From contig JAFYWE010000218.1 of assembly GCA_017558165.1 (NCBI GenBank), positions 1-5,866 on the forward strand: a DNA stretch of 5,866 nucleotides, written 5' to 3'. The notes below the pieces were generated by a model, which was not told where the DNA came from, did not search any database, and saw only the letters and a program-made list of their open reading frames with translations. This document shows, piece after piece, positions 5,814-5,866 of this stretch (within the stretch, counting starts at the first letter, position 1; each line of letters opens with the position of its first letter). This stretch comes from Bacteroidaceae bacterium. Its GTDB lineage: Bacteria > Bacteroidota > Bacteroidia > Bacteroidales > Bacteroidaceae. Made by a program: the position numbers and the translations under genes.

Positions 5814-5866
5814 AAGACCAACAAGCGTAATGAGGAGTTGCCGGAAACGAAGATTGTAGGAACCCA
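5814..5866 (+). other. Open in-frame continuation of mrp after the TAG
   Basis: Directly after the mrp TAG (5811-5813) the same frame reads KTNKRNEELPETKIVGT to the window edge without a stop. From memory, Bacteroidales Mrp proteins end in a tail of the form KRN.E..PTKIV and run to about 360-370 residues, so this looks like the normal C-terminus separated by one stop codon. The only ATG nearby (5830, another frame) gives 9 codons and a stop, so no new gene start is evident. The stop may be a base error, a real truncation, or readthrough; 17 open codons are not statistically telling on their own. Confidence 0.5.

Noticed and set aside
5830..5859. New gene start at the ATG near the window end
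   Set aside because: It meets a TAG after nine codons.

Overview
The window reads as a stretch of core chromosome from a Bacteroidales-type bacterium (phylum Bacteroidota). Three things point there: the protein variants (XseA beginning LTLYSLNNMV, an ilvE/trmB pairing, and an Mrp protein with WFTPAELP where other bacteria have a CxxC motif), the promoter boxes of the TAnnTTTG type, and A/T-rich leaders in place of strong Shine-Dalgarno sites. All seven recognisable genes are on the plus strand. The genus cannot be fixed from this sequence.

Region 1 (1-2224) is a tight cluster. It holds the 3' part of mnmA (tRNA 2-thiouridylase, cut by the window edge), overlapping xseA (exonuclease VII large subunit), followed 5 bases later by xseB (small subunit). 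The two exonuclease VII subunits are thus co-transcribed, apparently with mnmA. Region 2 (2225-4436) has a good Bacteroidota-type promoter ahead of ilvE (branched-chain aminotransferase), trmB (tRNA m7G46 methyltransferase) and a small Dabb-domain protein, with gaps of 9 and 10 bases, so probably one operon. It ends in a plausible hairpin/T-run terminator.

Region 3 (4437-4766) is 330 bases without a credible gene. It holds the terminator, a second hairpin, and a roughly 169-base element with inverted ends (TGTCAT..CGAC) and a long imperfect central hairpin, which looks like a non-coding, MITE-like dispersed repeat. This is followed at once by a perfect 15-base dyad and a TAGCTTTG -7 box just ahead of the next gene. 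The repeat therefore abuts, and may supply part of, that gene's promoter. Region 4 (4767-5866) is an Mrp/ApbC-type iron-sulfur carrier ATPase. Its reading frame closes at a TAG, but the same frame stays open to the window edge and reads like the usual C-terminal tail of this family.

Most of the window is ordinary housekeeping DNA, and I see no new multi-gene system. The points worth checking are the in-frame TAG near the end of mrp, the palindromic repeat and dyad at the mrp promoter, and the cysteine-free Mrp.
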